Shown: one piece after another, positions 16,753 to 25,561 of the stretch
Layout of the letters: each line of letters opens with the position of its first letter
Position numbering within the stretch: position 1 is the first letter of the stretch
From: Tunicatimonas sp964551335
GTDB taxonomy: Bacteria; Bacteroidota; Bacteroidia; Cytophagales; Cyclobacteriaceae
Direction of reading: 5' to 3'
Length of the DNA: 64,000 nucleotides
NCBI GenBank assembly: GCA_964551335.1
Contig: CAZKCO010000012.1
Location: 1 to 64,000 of the forward strand
Notes under the pieces: generated by a model
What the model was told of the DNA's origin: nothing
Seen by the model: only the letters and a program-made list of their open reading frames with translations
The model's database searches: none
Made by a program: the position numbers and the translations under genes

Positions 16753-17850
16753 ATGTCAACCAAAGTTCTGTTTATTGACCGCGACGGCACAATTATTAAA
16801 GAGCCCGAAGATGAACAAATTGACTCGCTGGAAAAGCTGGAATTTGTACCAGGAGCTATTACGAACCTGAGAAAAATTACCGAGCAAAGCGATTATACGT
16901 TAGTAATGGTTACTAACCAGGATGGATTGGGTACGGACTCTTTTCCGGAAGACACCTTCTGGCCAGCTCATAATAAAATGTTGAGCACCTTGGAAGGTGA
17001 AGAGATTCACTTTTTCGAGATATTAATTGACCGTTCCTTTCCCGAAGAAAACGCCCCTACCCGCAAACCGCGGACGGGGTTATTAACCCAATATCTGACA
17101 TCAAACTACGATTTAGAGAATTCATATGTAATTGGTGATCGCGCCTCAGACATTGAACTAGCGAAGAACCTTGGTAGTAAATCTATATTCATCAGTGATG
17201 AGACGCAACCCGATGCGACACTGACCACTACTAGTTGGGATGAAATATATCAATTCTTGATACTATCCCCGCGTAAAGTAACCCACAAGCGAAACACCAA
17301 AGAAACCAAAATTCACGTTGAGCTCAACCTGGATGGAAACGGAACCACTGAAGTTGATACCGGCTTAGGTTTTTTTGATCATATGTTAGATCAACTAGGT
17401 AAACATTCAGGAATTGACCTGAAAGTAAGAGTGCAGGGCGACTTACATATCGACGAGCATCATACTATTGAGGATACTGCTCTAGCCATTGGCGAAGCAT
17501 TGGCAAAAGCCATTGGAGATAAACGAGGCATTAATCGCTACGGTTTTTTGTTACCAATGGATGATAGTCTGGTACAGCTAGCCATCGACCTGGGGGGACG
17601 CCCCTGGCTGGTTTGGGATGCAGAATTTCATAGAGAAAAAGTCGGCGATATGCCTACCGAAATGTTCTACCACTTTTTCAAGTCCTTTTCTGATGCTGCC
17701 CGATGTAATTTGAATATAAAAGTTGAAGGTGATAATGAGCACCATAAAATTGAAGCCACCTTCAAAGCACTAGCCAAGGCTTTAAAGATGGCTATCAAAA
17801 GAGATATTAACCAATTGGTAAGTCTTCCTACTACCAAAGGTAGCCTATAG
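16753..17850 (+). CDS. hisB: Bifunctional histidinol-phosphatase / imidazoleglycerol-phosphate dehydratase
   Basis: 365 residues. Residues 1-165 form a HAD phosphatase (LFIDRDGTIIKEP, VMVTNQDGLGTDSF, YVIGDRASDIELAKNLG). Residues about 175-365 form the dehydratase with two manganese-binding HHTIED-type segments (DEHHTIEDTALAIGEA and DNEHHKIEATFKALAKALK). It therefore catalyses two non-consecutive steps. In E. coli HisB the phosphatase loop binds zinc through Cys; here that loop reads LIDRSFPEENAPTRKP and has no Cys. The stop codon directly abuts the stop of the convergent barrel gene at 17851. hisHAFI are not in the window. Confidence 0.96.
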   Translation: MSTKVLFIDRDGTIIKEPEDEQIDSLEKLEFVPGAITNLRKITEQSDYTLVMVTNQDGLGTDSFPEDTFWPAHNKMLSTLEGEEIHFFEILIDRSFPEENAPTRKPRTGLLTQYLTSNYDLENSYVIGDRASDIELAKNLGSKSIFISDETQPDATLTTTSWDEIYQFLILSPRKVTHKRNTKETKIHVELNLDGNGTTEVDTGLGFFDHMLDQLGKHSGIDLKVRVQGDLHIDEHHTIEDTALAIGEALAKAIGDKRGINRYGFLLPMDDSLVQLAIDLGGRPWLVWDAEFHREKVGDMPTEMFYHFFKSFSDAARCNLNIKVEGDNEHHKIEATFKALAKALKMAIKRDINQLVSLPTTKGSL

Positions 17851-18867
17851 CTACTTTCCGAAAGCTTCTCGGCTGTGGTTCATATTGGTGCTGAATACCG
17901 GAATACTAATTTTTACTAGGGCGTAAAAGCCTCTCCCTTTAATTCCAGGACGTGAGCCAACTTCTGCACCATAAGCCCAGCCTAGTTCCCGATTATATTT
18001 TCCATCTATTCCGATCCGGTAGCCCCAAATTTTGGTATCTACTACATCAGCTGCAAACTTACGGATGTTGTTGTTCTGTAATGGATCTCGATACTGAACT
18101 GTATCCAGACTAACACTAGGTGCGATCATAAAATCAAAATAGGTATTGAGTATCAAGTCATCTACTAACACCCCGTAGCCTTTGTCAGGCTTAATGGCCA
18201 TATTCTTTATCCAAGACATAGAACCTCCAATATATCCACCAGTAACTACCTGATTAGTATGATAGTATACATTCTCGGGAAAGGGTTGACCTGCTTCATC
18301 TACCAAAGTTACTTGCTGCTCTTGGGTGATGCTTTTCAAATCTACGGATGTATCAAATGCATATCCACCAGCCCGCACCCCAATAACCTTTCTTACCTTG
18401 GAAGGCACCACAGTGTGCTCGGGAACGTGAGCTGCCCAACGGTTTCCTTTAGCATATTTTCGAGAATAGAGAATCAATTTAGTTTCCGTATCATTCTCCT
18501 CATCCTTCACATGATACGTACCACCCATTTCAAAATAAGTGAAATTGTTGGGGGAGTTAAGAACTACCTGATTTTTAATAGCTGCATCACGCGCCAAGTC
18601 AAAAGACTTAGTGTACGCTTGCCGAAAGTTGGCGTGAAAATCGGCCTTATCTTTTAAATAATAATTTGCAGCTATGCCAAAGCCAGCGTTCACATTGGTG
18701 GTAAACACGTCAGCGTAGAGTGGCTGTAAATGCAAAAAGAACTTATTGATTCCGTAAGGGTCATCGTAGAGTTCCTCGTAAGTGATGGCTTGGTTTCCGA
18801 AATTTTGGGCTTCAGCTAACTTTGTGGTGAAAAAAAGTGCCAGAAGCAGAATGCTAACTCGTTTCAA
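17851..18867 (-). CDS. Predicted outer-membrane beta-barrel protein
   Basis: 338 residues with a signal peptide (1-20, ending LAEA-Q) and the Tyr/Gly/Phe-rich alternating strands of an outer-membrane barrel. Segments such as GFGIAANYYLKDKADFHANF and IWGYRIGIDGKYNRELGWAY read as beta hairpins. It ends with SIPVFSTNMNHSREAFGK. I cannot assign a named family. It is convergent with hisB with no bases between the stop codons and lies 124 bases downstream of hemL. Confidence 0.65.
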   Translation of the reverse strand: MKRVSILLLALFFTTKLAEAQNFGNQAITYEELYDDPYGINKFFLHLQPLYADVFTTNVNAGFGIAANYYLKDKADFHANFRQAYTKSFDLARDAAIKNQVVLNSPNNFTYFEMGGTYHVKDEENDTETKLILYSRKYAKGNRWAAHVPEHTVVPSKVRKVIGVRAGGYAFDTSVDLKSITQEQQVTLVDEAGQPFPENVYYHTNQVVTGGYIGGSMSWIKNMAIKPDKGYGVLVDDLILNTYFDFMIAPSVSLDTVQYRDPLQNNNIRKFAADVVDTKIWGYRIGIDGKYNRELGWAYGAEVGSRPGIKGRGFYALVKISIPVFSTNMNHSREAFGK

Positions 18868-18991
18868 GGTACCTTCGTTTAGTCGTTTTATTCTTGATCG
18901 CTAAACTAGATACAATCTACAATATATTTAGTGCAATTGAATCTATACATTGCACACGTAATAAAGGGCTATATTTCTTTGATAAATGCGC

Positions 18992-20284
18992 CTAATGAAT
19001 AGCTTTCAACGATTCGTAATTGGCCCGAACGATAGTTTCTACCATACTTTCGTCTATGGCGGAGGATACAAATAAAGCTTCAAATTGTGAAGGCGCCAAA
19101 TAGATACCTCGCTTCAGCATTTCTTGAAAATAGGCACCAAACAATCTAGTATCGGAAGCACTCGCCGATTGAAAATCATATACAGGGTGTTCAGTAAAAA
19201 ATAGGCTAAACATAGACCCTACGTGATTGATGGTGTAAGAAACATTCAGTTTTCGCATATTCTCTCTAAACCCCTCTACAATAGTGCTAGTCGTGTGCTC
19301 CACTTGTTTGTAAACCTCAGCATCATTCTCCAGTTGGGTGAGCATAGCGTAACCCGCAGCCATAGCCACCGGATTTCCGGATAAAGTTCCTGCTTGATAA
19401 ACCGGCCCAACAGGTGAAACGTAATCCATTACTTCTTTTTTTCCACCGTAGGCTCCAACTGGCAAGCCTCCGCCAATTATTTTACCTAATGCCGACATAT
19501 CGGGAATTACGTTATATAACTCCTGGGCACCGCCAGTTGCTAACCGAAAGCCAGTCATTACTTCGTCGAAAATTAATAAAATACCGTGCTGCTGACACCG
19601 GTCTCGTAATCCCTCTAAAAAGCCTTCTTTCGGCAACACACAGCCCATATTTCCGGCCACTGGTTCTACCATAATTGCGGCAATATCTTCAGGATTACTC
19701 TCGATGAGTCGATCCACACTATCCAAATCGTTATAAACTGCCAAAAGTGTGTCTTGCGCAGTTCCATGAGTAACACCCGGACTATTCGGTTCTCCCATCG
19801 TTAATGCACCACTGCCTGCGGCGATCAAAAATGAATCTCCGTGACCGTGGTAACACCCTTCAAACTTGATCAGTTTAGTACGACTGGTAAAGCCCCGAGC
19901 CAACCGAAGGGCTGACATGGCAGCCTCGGTGCCTGAATTAACCATTCTCACTTTCTCAATAGAGGGTACCAACCTAACGATAAGTTTGGCAATATCTATC
20001 TCCCTTGAAGTTGGAGCTCCATAAGAAAAAGAACGGGTTATAACATCTCGAAGTGCATTTTCTACCGCACTATTCCGATGACCCAGTATCATAGGTCCCC
20101 AGGAATTAATCAGCTCTATGTACTGATTATCGTCTTCATCGTAAACGTAAGCCCCTTCAGCAGATTTAATAAACAGTGGATTGCCTCCTACGGCTTTGAA
20201 AGCTCGAACAGGAGAGTTTACCCCACCCGGTATATACTTTTGAGCCTCTCGAAATAGTTTTTCGCTTCTCTTAGTATTATGCAT
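18992..20284 (-). CDS. hemL: Glutamate-1-semialdehyde 2,1-aminomutase
   Basis: A 430-residue class III PLP enzyme that moves the amino group of glutamate-1-semialdehyde to give 5-aminolevulinate, the entry step to heme by the C5 route. It starts NTKRSEKLFREAQKYIPGGV, and has MVNSGTEAAMSALRLAR, FEGCYHGHGDSFL, IFDEVMTGFR and the PLP-lysine segment SALGKIIGGGLPVGAYGG (Lys about 267). The length is normal. It starts 3 bases after the stop of the upstream TPR-PBP1 gene, so these are co-transcribed. Confidence 0.97.
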   Translation of the reverse strand: MHNTKRSEKLFREAQKYIPGGVNSPVRAFKAVGGNPLFIKSAEGAYVYDEDDNQYIELINSWGPMILGHRNSAVENALRDVITRSFSYGAPTSREIDIAKLIVRLVPSIEKVRMVNSGTEAAMSALRLARGFTSRTKLIKFEGCYHGHGDSFLIAAGSGALTMGEPNSPGVTHGTAQDTLLAVYNDLDSVDRLIESNPEDIAAIMVEPVAGNMGCVLPKEGFLEGLRDRCQQHGILLIFDEVMTGFRLATGGAQELYNVIPDMSALGKIIGGGLPVGAYGGKKEVMDYVSPVGPVYQAGTLSGNPVAMAAGYAMLTQLENDAEVYKQVEHTTSTIVEGFRENMRKLNVSYTINHVGSMFSLFFTEHPVYDFQSASASDTRLFGAYFQEMLKRGIYLAPSQFEALFVSSAIDESMVETIVRANYESLKAIH

Positions 20285-20287
20285 GAC

Positions 20288-22009
20288 TTACTCAACTGAA
20301 GAAAGAACTAATGAACCATCCTCAAAATGGAGGATAGGAATGATTTGGTTATCGTTGGACTGAAAATAATTGTAGCCTTGAAAAAAAACACTAGGAACTG
20401 GTTGCTCATTGACAAAAAACTCCTGGAAATAGACTCCATATTCATTAAGCATCTGTCCTAAAAAGTAGACGATATCGTAGCCAACAAATACGTTTTTGCT
20501 GGGAAGTGAGTAGTAGGTTTCACGATAGCGCTGACGAAATTCTTCTACTCGGGTGTTATCATTATCCAAATAGATTGGGCTAAATAAATACACGCCTAAT
20601 TCTTCAAGCTGTTCATACGAGATAGTCGTATAGTCAAACCAGGATTCGTTTCCAATTACCTTTAGAGGTAAAGCAGACATAACCACCGCACTGATGGTAT
20701 TGGTAATCACTAATTCCTGGTCGGAGGCAACATATACTACGGTTTCACCCAGTTCATGGAGTTCCTGGAGTTTTTCTACGAAGAGTTCCATCGTTTCTTC
20801 GTTATAGTCTTCAATAATTTCTAGATGAACTTCTTGATTGTATGCCTCTTGGAAATTTTCGATAAAAGTATAAACTCGAGCTGAGTCTCGTTTTGAAGGG
20901 CCGGTCACGACTACTGCTTGCGTTGCATCCAGAGAATCTAATGCGTACCGGGCAGCCAGTTTTGCTTCCGTAATAGAACTAGGTTTTATCAGATAGGAAA
21001 ATGGGTTGTCACCAATAATTTGAGGATTTCCCGATAGCGGGTTAAACATGTATTTCTGATTTTCAAGAGCATATTCCGAAACTGCCCTAAAAGGTCCCTG
21101 GTAAAGTGGGCCAACAAAAACATCCATGTACTGAATTTCTTCCTGTGCTAAAATTTCTTGAGTAACATCGTACTCACGTTCCGTATCGTAGGCATGTAGC
21201 TGAACATTAATTCCCTCCGACTGTAAATCCTGGGCAGCCAACTCCATCCCCCGGTACAAATCCAGAATAAATTGATTTCCGACCCGGTTATCAGAAAGGG
21301 ATAAATTCAATTTTTCTCGGAAAAAGGGCAAGAAGGCAGCAATATTATATTGTTCTTTTCGAACCGAAGCTGCCTGACTAGCAATGCCCAAGTCTGCCAG
21401 GTCAATGGAATATTCTTGCACAAGCGAATCCTTTTTTAGTTGCTGATCCTCATCGTACACACTGTAAGTTATGTTAGTCACTAACTGTTCGGCTACGGTT
21501 TTCTCCGACGGAAACCGCTCTAGTAAATCCTGAAGCTCTTTATCTGAAGCCTTAGCTACATGGTAGCGTTTCATGGCTTGCGCTTCCTCCTTAAGTGTGT
21601 TATCAACTTGGTTGTTAGCCAACAAATCATTCGTAAGCGCAAACCCTTGCTCATAATCTCCAAGGGCGTAATAGGCATTTGCTAACCCATAGTTTACTTC
21701 CGGCATTTTAGGCCAGCGCGGGTGCTTGGTTTTAATTTGCAGAAACATATTTTTCGCCAGATTGTAGTCCTCTATCCGAAGGGCAGATAAAGCGTAAAAA
21801 TAAGAGGCGTAAGGGGCATAAGGGTTGCTCTTATCAACCCGGCTGAGAGGCTGAAAAATCTCAATAGCCTGTTGATAGTTACCTTGCTCATATAATGCCT
21901 TGGCGCGATTGTACCGTTGCTGTACGGTACCCGTCTGCCCCCAGGATTGAAAAATAGCTAAGGAAAAAAGCCAGTAAACGGCAATACTTTTTTTAGAAAA
22001 CCGAATCAT
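20288..22009 (-). CDS. TPR and periplasmic-binding-protein (type 1) fusion
   Basis: 573 residues. A signal peptide (1-24, ending SWG-Q) is followed by TPR-like helices to about residue 170 (YNRAKALYEQGNYQQAIEIF). A type 1 periplasmic-binding domain then runs from about residue 220 to the end (IAAFLPFFREKLNLSLSDNR, VFVGPLYQGPFRAVSEYALE, VVVTGPSKRDSARVYTF, KNVFVGYDIVYFLGQMLNEY). There are no ABC transporter genes near. This architecture recalls LpoA-type envelope proteins and the LysM-PBP1 proteins that sit beside guaA in related genomes, here with TPRs in the LysM place. It may sense or bind a cell-wall component. It sits between guaA and hemL in one probable operon. Confidence 0.75.
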   Translation of the reverse strand: MIRFSKKSIAVYWLFSLAIFQSWGQTGTVQQRYNRAKALYEQGNYQQAIEIFQPLSRVDKSNPYAPYASYFYALSALRIEDYNLAKNMFLQIKTKHPRWPKMPEVNYGLANAYYALGDYEQGFALTNDLLANNQVDNTLKEEAQAMKRYHVAKASDKELQDLLERFPSEKTVAEQLVTNITYSVYDEDQQLKKDSLVQEYSIDLADLGIASQAASVRKEQYNIAAFLPFFREKLNLSLSDNRVGNQFILDLYRGMELAAQDLQSEGINVQLHAYDTEREYDVTQEILAQEEIQYMDVFVGPLYQGPFRAVSEYALENQKYMFNPLSGNPQIIGDNPFSYLIKPSSITEAKLAARYALDSLDATQAVVVTGPSKRDSARVYTFIENFQEAYNQEVHLEIIEDYNEETMELFVEKLQELHELGETVVYVASDQELVITNTISAVVMSALPLKVIGNESWFDYTTISYEQLEELGVYLFSPIYLDNDNTRVEEFRQRYRETYYSLPSKNVFVGYDIVYFLGQMLNEYGVYFQEFFVNEQPVPSVFFQGYNYFQSNDNQIIPILHFEDGSLVLSSVE

Positions 22010-22062
22010 CTTAGATAGATTTGTCTTACAAACTTCAAACTGGAAGAAAGGTTAGTTAAATA

Positions 22063-23598
22063 CTATTCCCACTCAATGGTTGCGGGAGGCTTGGAGCTGA
22101 TATCATACACTACCCTATTCACCCCTTTTACCTGATTAATGATCTGATTAGATACCTCCCCCAAAAATTCATACGGGAGATGACTCCAGTCAGCCGTCAT
22201 ACCATCAACGCTACTCACTGCTCTAAGGCAAACTACCTGTTCGTAAGTACGCTCATCACCCATCACCCCTACCGCTTGAATCGGGAGAAGGATTGCAGCT
22301 GCTTGCCAGACATCGGAATAAAGGTTATGTGCTTTTAATTGAGAGATAAAAATATGGTCTACTTCCTGCAAAATCTGTACCTTTTCAGGAGTTACTTCGC
22401 CTAAAATCCGTATGGCCAAACCGGGCCCTGGAAAAGGATGGCGTCCCAAAATTGTCTCGTCTATCTCCAAAGCCCCACCTACCTCCCGTACCTCATCTTT
22501 AAAGAGCATCCGCAAGGGCTCTACCACTTTCATGTGCATTTTCTCTGGCAAACCACCTACATTATGGTGAGACTTAATCGTAGCGGATGGGCCTTTTACT
22601 GATACTGATTCAATAACGTCGGGATAAATGGTGCCTTGCCCCAGCCACTTCACATTTTCAATCCGATGTGCCTCTCGGTCAAAAACCTCAATAAACGTTT
22701 TTCCAATTGCTTTCCGCTTACCTTCAGGATCACTTACCCCAGCCAATGCCTGGTAAAAATCCTGCTTGGCGTCTACGCCGGTAACGTTAAGTCCCATATC
22801 TTTATAGGAGTGAAGAACATCTTCAAACTCATGCTTCCGGAGCAGACCATTATCAACGAAGATGCAATGCAGATTTTTCCCAATGGCCTGATGGATTAAC
22901 ATGGCGGCTACTGAAGAATCAACTCCTCCCGATAAACCTAGCACTACTTTATCGTACTGTAGTTGATTTTTTAGAGTTTCTACTGTCGACTCAATAAACT
23001 GATCTGAAGTCCAGTCCTGTGAGCAACCGCAGATGTGTACTACAAAATTACGCAAAACTGTTTTGCCTTCCGTAGAATGGGTTACTTCCGGATGAAACTG
23101 AATGCCGTAGGTTTCTTTATCTTTTAGCTTGAACGCAGCCACCCGAACCGAATCGGTGCTGGCAATAATCTGAAAGTCGGCGGGAACTTCGGCAATAGTA
23201 TCCCCGTGTGACATCCAAACCTGGGATTCAGCTGTCATTTCCTTTAACAAGCGGGAATGTAAATCTAAATGACGTAAGCGAGCCCGTCCGTATTCACGAA
23301 TCTGAGAGGGCAGAACCTCTCCTCCCCATTGTTGAGCCATCATCTGCGCACCATAGCAAATTGCCAACAGTGGATATTTCTCAGTGTAGTCAGCAAGCGA
23401 AACCATAGGGGCATCATCATCCGTTACTGAACAGGGACTTCCAGATAAGATAATGCCTTTTAATTCTGGCAAAGTATCGAAATCAGGTATATGATTAAAT
23501 GGATGAATTTCGCAATAGACATCCAGTTCTCTAACCCGCCGGGCAATAAGCTGAGTGTACTGAGAACCGAAGTCAATAATCAAGATGGATTCTGGCAT
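22063..23598 (-). CDS. guaA: GMP synthase (glutamine-hydrolysing)
   Basis: A 511-residue cytosolic enzyme that aminates XMP to GMP using ATP and glutamine. The N-terminal class I amidotransferase has the oxyanion motif ILSGSP (50-55), nucleophile Cys81 in LAICYGAQ, and the His/Glu pair in FHPEVTHS. The ATP-pyrophosphatase domain has LGLSGGVDSSVAAMLI. The C-terminal dimerisation domain ends SSKPPATIEWE, as in the family. Five to seven bases before the ATG, on the coding strand, a hairpin with a T7 run touches the start codon, so expression may be attenuated. Confidence 0.97.
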   Translation of the reverse strand: MPESILIIDFGSQYTQLIARRVRELDVYCEIHPFNHIPDFDTLPELKGIILSGSPCSVTDDDAPMVSLADYTEKYPLLAICYGAQMMAQQWGGEVLPSQIREYGRARLRHLDLHSRLLKEMTAESQVWMSHGDTIAEVPADFQIIASTDSVRVAAFKLKDKETYGIQFHPEVTHSTEGKTVLRNFVVHICGCSQDWTSDQFIESTVETLKNQLQYDKVVLGLSGGVDSSVAAMLIHQAIGKNLHCIFVDNGLLRKHEFEDVLHSYKDMGLNVTGVDAKQDFYQALAGVSDPEGKRKAIGKTFIEVFDREAHRIENVKWLGQGTIYPDVIESVSVKGPSATIKSHHNVGGLPEKMHMKVVEPLRMLFKDEVREVGGALEIDETILGRHPFPGPGLAIRILGEVTPEKVQILQEVDHIFISQLKAHNLYSDVWQAAAILLPIQAVGVMGDERTYEQVVCLRAVSSVDGMTADWSHLPYEFLGEVSNQIINQVKGVNRVVYDISSKPPATIEWE

Positions 23599-23625
23599 AA
23601 AAAAACAGCATGGGTTCTAATGCTG
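23599..23625 (-). terminator. Terminator-like hairpin immediately upstream of guaA
   Basis: On the minus strand CAGCAT (23625-23620) and ATGCTG (23611-23606) form a 6-bp stem with an 8-base loop. Seven T follow directly (23605-23599) and then the guaA ATG (23598-23596). An intrinsic terminator between promoter and start codon would be an attenuator. No upstream gene on this strand needs terminating. Confidence 0.6.
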
Positions 23626-23990
23626 CGCAAGTTATTTACTTTCACCGTTATGCAGCAAAATATCTACTTAATTTTTCATTCCTGATGCCCAAACGCACCG
23701 CATCTGAGGATGAATCAAAATGGAATACTTTAGCGTTCAGTATATTAGATCATACAAAAGGATCATTTCTGACAGCTAATTGGATAATTCTTTAACAATT
23801 TTTAACAGCAATTACGTAATTTCTGATTAGCCACCACTGTTAGAAAATCGTATTAGACAATAAACTATAAATTGAAAAATTTAAAGAAAGTTGGCATTAT
23901 TCAATATGAAAGTCTGCTTTCCTTTAACTAGAATGAATTTTATCTGTTGACTCTTAAATCGTTTTAACCAAAAATAAATCTTAAAACCCT
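23599..23990. other. 392-base divergent intergenic region between guaA and htrA
   Basis: The guaA-proximal 27 bases hold the hairpin described separately. A TATTTTTG match to the -7 element lies on the minus strand at 23976-23969, which would give guaA a leader of about 365 bases, but it has no -33 partner. I see no purine-riboswitch core, tRNA or credible protein gene. The rest is AT-rich. Confidence 0.45.
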
Positions 23991-25469
23991 ATGAAAAATA
24001 TTCTAATCACCGTGTTTGCCGCGGTTATTGCCAGTTTAATCACACTGGCATCTTATACTTACTTTGTTGAGGATAGTCGCATATTTCAAGTAGACGAAAC
24101 CACTAAACCGGCTTTTGTCAACTATGTGGAGGATCGATCGGCTACTATGGCACCCTTTGATTTTACTGCAGCCGCTGAAAAAGTAACACCAGCAGTAGTG
24201 CACATAACCTCTGTTCAACAATCAGCTAGTGCGTCTAATGATATGGAACAAATTCCGGAGTTCTTTCGGGATTTTTTTGGCGATCAATTTCGCCGTTCGC
24301 CCCAGCAGCAGCGTCCCCGAATGGGCGCCGGCTCAGGAGTAATCATTAGCTCGGATGGATATATCGTTTCCAACAATCATGTTATTGCTGATGCTGATGA
24401 ACTTACGGTAGTATTGGTTGATAACCGTAGTTACTCGGCAAAAGTAATTGGAACGGATCCCACTACGGACTTGGCTTTGATCAAGATTGATGAAGAAGAC
24501 CTGCCATACCTCTCCTTTGCCAACTCTGATCAAGTGAAGATTGGTGAGTGGGTTTTGGCAGCAGGTAACCCCTTTAGCTACTTGAACTCAACCGTAACGG
24601 CAGGAATTGTAAGTGCCAAAGGACGTAGCATTAATATTTTGCAAGACCAGTATGCTATTGAGTCATTCATCCAGACTGACGCAGCTGTGAACCCCGGGAA
24701 TAGTGGTGGTGCACTGGTAGATATCGATGGAAACCTAATTGGAATTAACACAGCCATTGCCAGCCAGACCGGAAGCTACGTAGGGTATTCCTTTGCCGTG
24801 CCTTCCAATATTGCCAAGAAGGTCGTAGAAGATTTGAAAGAGTACGGTACTGTACAGCGAGGATTCTTAGGAGTTCAAATTGTAGGGATAAACGCTGCAG
24901 TTGCTGAAGAATATGATCTTGATGTAAACCAAGGTGTATTAGTACAGGAGGTTGTAGAGAATGGCTCTGCTGAGGAAGCAGGAATTGAAAAAGGTGACAT
25001 TATTATGCAAGTAGACGATAAGAAAATCTTGCGTAACTCCGACCTACTTTCCTATATCGGCCGTAAACGTCCGGGTGACAAAGTAAGTGTAACTGTTAAC
25101 CGAGACGGAAGTGAAAGAACTTTTGATATGACCTTAAAAACCCGAGAAGGGCAAACAACCTTAGTTAAAGCGCAGCGCGGTGAAATGTTTGACATGCTAG
25201 GAGCCGAGTTTACCGAGCTTTCTGACGAAAAACGTAAGGAATTTGATCTTTCTGCTGGTGTAGAAGTTTCTCGTGTTTATCCTGGTGTACTACGTCAGGA
25301 AGGAATTCGGAATGGATTTATTATCACTCGCATTGATAACCAACCTATTCGCTCGCTGGGAGATCTGGAAGAAGTACTAGAAGACAAGCAAGGTGGTGGA
25401 GTGTTGATTGAAGGAATCTATCCGGATGCCCCTGAAGATCCTCAATTCTACGGAGTTGGTTTGAAGTAA
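23991..25469 (+). CDS. degP: Periplasmic serine protease of the HtrA/DegP (Do) family
   Basis: 492 residues. The N-terminal hydrophobic segment (about 4-24) is a signal peptide or anchor. The trypsin-like domain carries the triad His130 (SNNHVI), Asp160 (TTDLALI) and Ser238 (NPGNSGGAL). Two PDZ domains follow, the first around residues 290-385 (RGFLGVQIVGINAAVAEEYD) and a more divergent second one to the end. It degrades or refolds damaged envelope proteins. It is transcribed alone and ends in a strong terminator. DegP and DegQ cannot be told apart here. Confidence 0.93.
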   Translation: MKNILITVFAAVIASLITLASYTYFVEDSRIFQVDETTKPAFVNYVEDRSATMAPFDFTAAAEKVTPAVVHITSVQQSASASNDMEQIPEFFRDFFGDQFRRSPQQQRPRMGAGSGVIISSDGYIVSNNHVIADADELTVVLVDNRSYSAKVIGTDPTTDLALIKIDEEDLPYLSFANSDQVKIGEWVLAAGNPFSYLNSTVTAGIVSAKGRSINILQDQYAIESFIQTDAAVNPGNSGGALVDIDGNLIGINTAIASQTGSYVGYSFAVPSNIAKKVVEDLKEYGTVQRGFLGVQIVGINAAVAEEYDLDVNQGVLVQEVVENGSAEEAGIEKGDIIMQVDDKKILRNSDLLSYIGRKRPGDKVSVTVNRDGSERTFDMTLKTREGQTTLVKAQRGEMFDMLGAEFTELSDEKRKEFDLSAGVEVSRVYPGVLRQEGIRNGFIITRIDNQPIRSLGDLEEVLEDKQGGGVLIEGIYPDAPEDPQFYGVGLK

Positions 25470-25500
25470 GTTTTGAACTCACGAATGTGATGCATAAAAA

Positions 25501-25532
25501 AGTCCCGTGCTCAATAAGAGCACGGGACTTTC
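25501..25532. terminator. Strong terminator, probably bidirectional, between htrA and the HepT-like gene
   Basis: A perfect 12-bp stem, AGTCCCGTGCTC (25501-25512) with GAGCACGGGACT (25518-25529), has the loop AATAA. A run of A precedes it and TTTCT follows, so it can end htrA transcription and also that of the convergent minus-strand genes. Confidence 0.9.
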
Positions 25533-25561
25533 TATTTAAAGTCTAAAATCTAAGAAAAATG

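Noticed and set aside
18259..18657. 132-residue plus-strand frame
   Set aside because: Antisense to the barrel protein gene at 17851-18867, which has a signal peptide and coding character.
23668..23703. Short minus-strand frame (MRCVWASGMKN) upstream of guaA as a possible leader peptide
   Set aside because: No run of codons related to purines or any regulating amino acid, and no link to the hairpin 43 bases further down. A chance frame.
23895..23920. Sigma-54 type promoter (TTGGCA...) before htrA
   Set aside because: The second element TTGC is absent at the required spacing.
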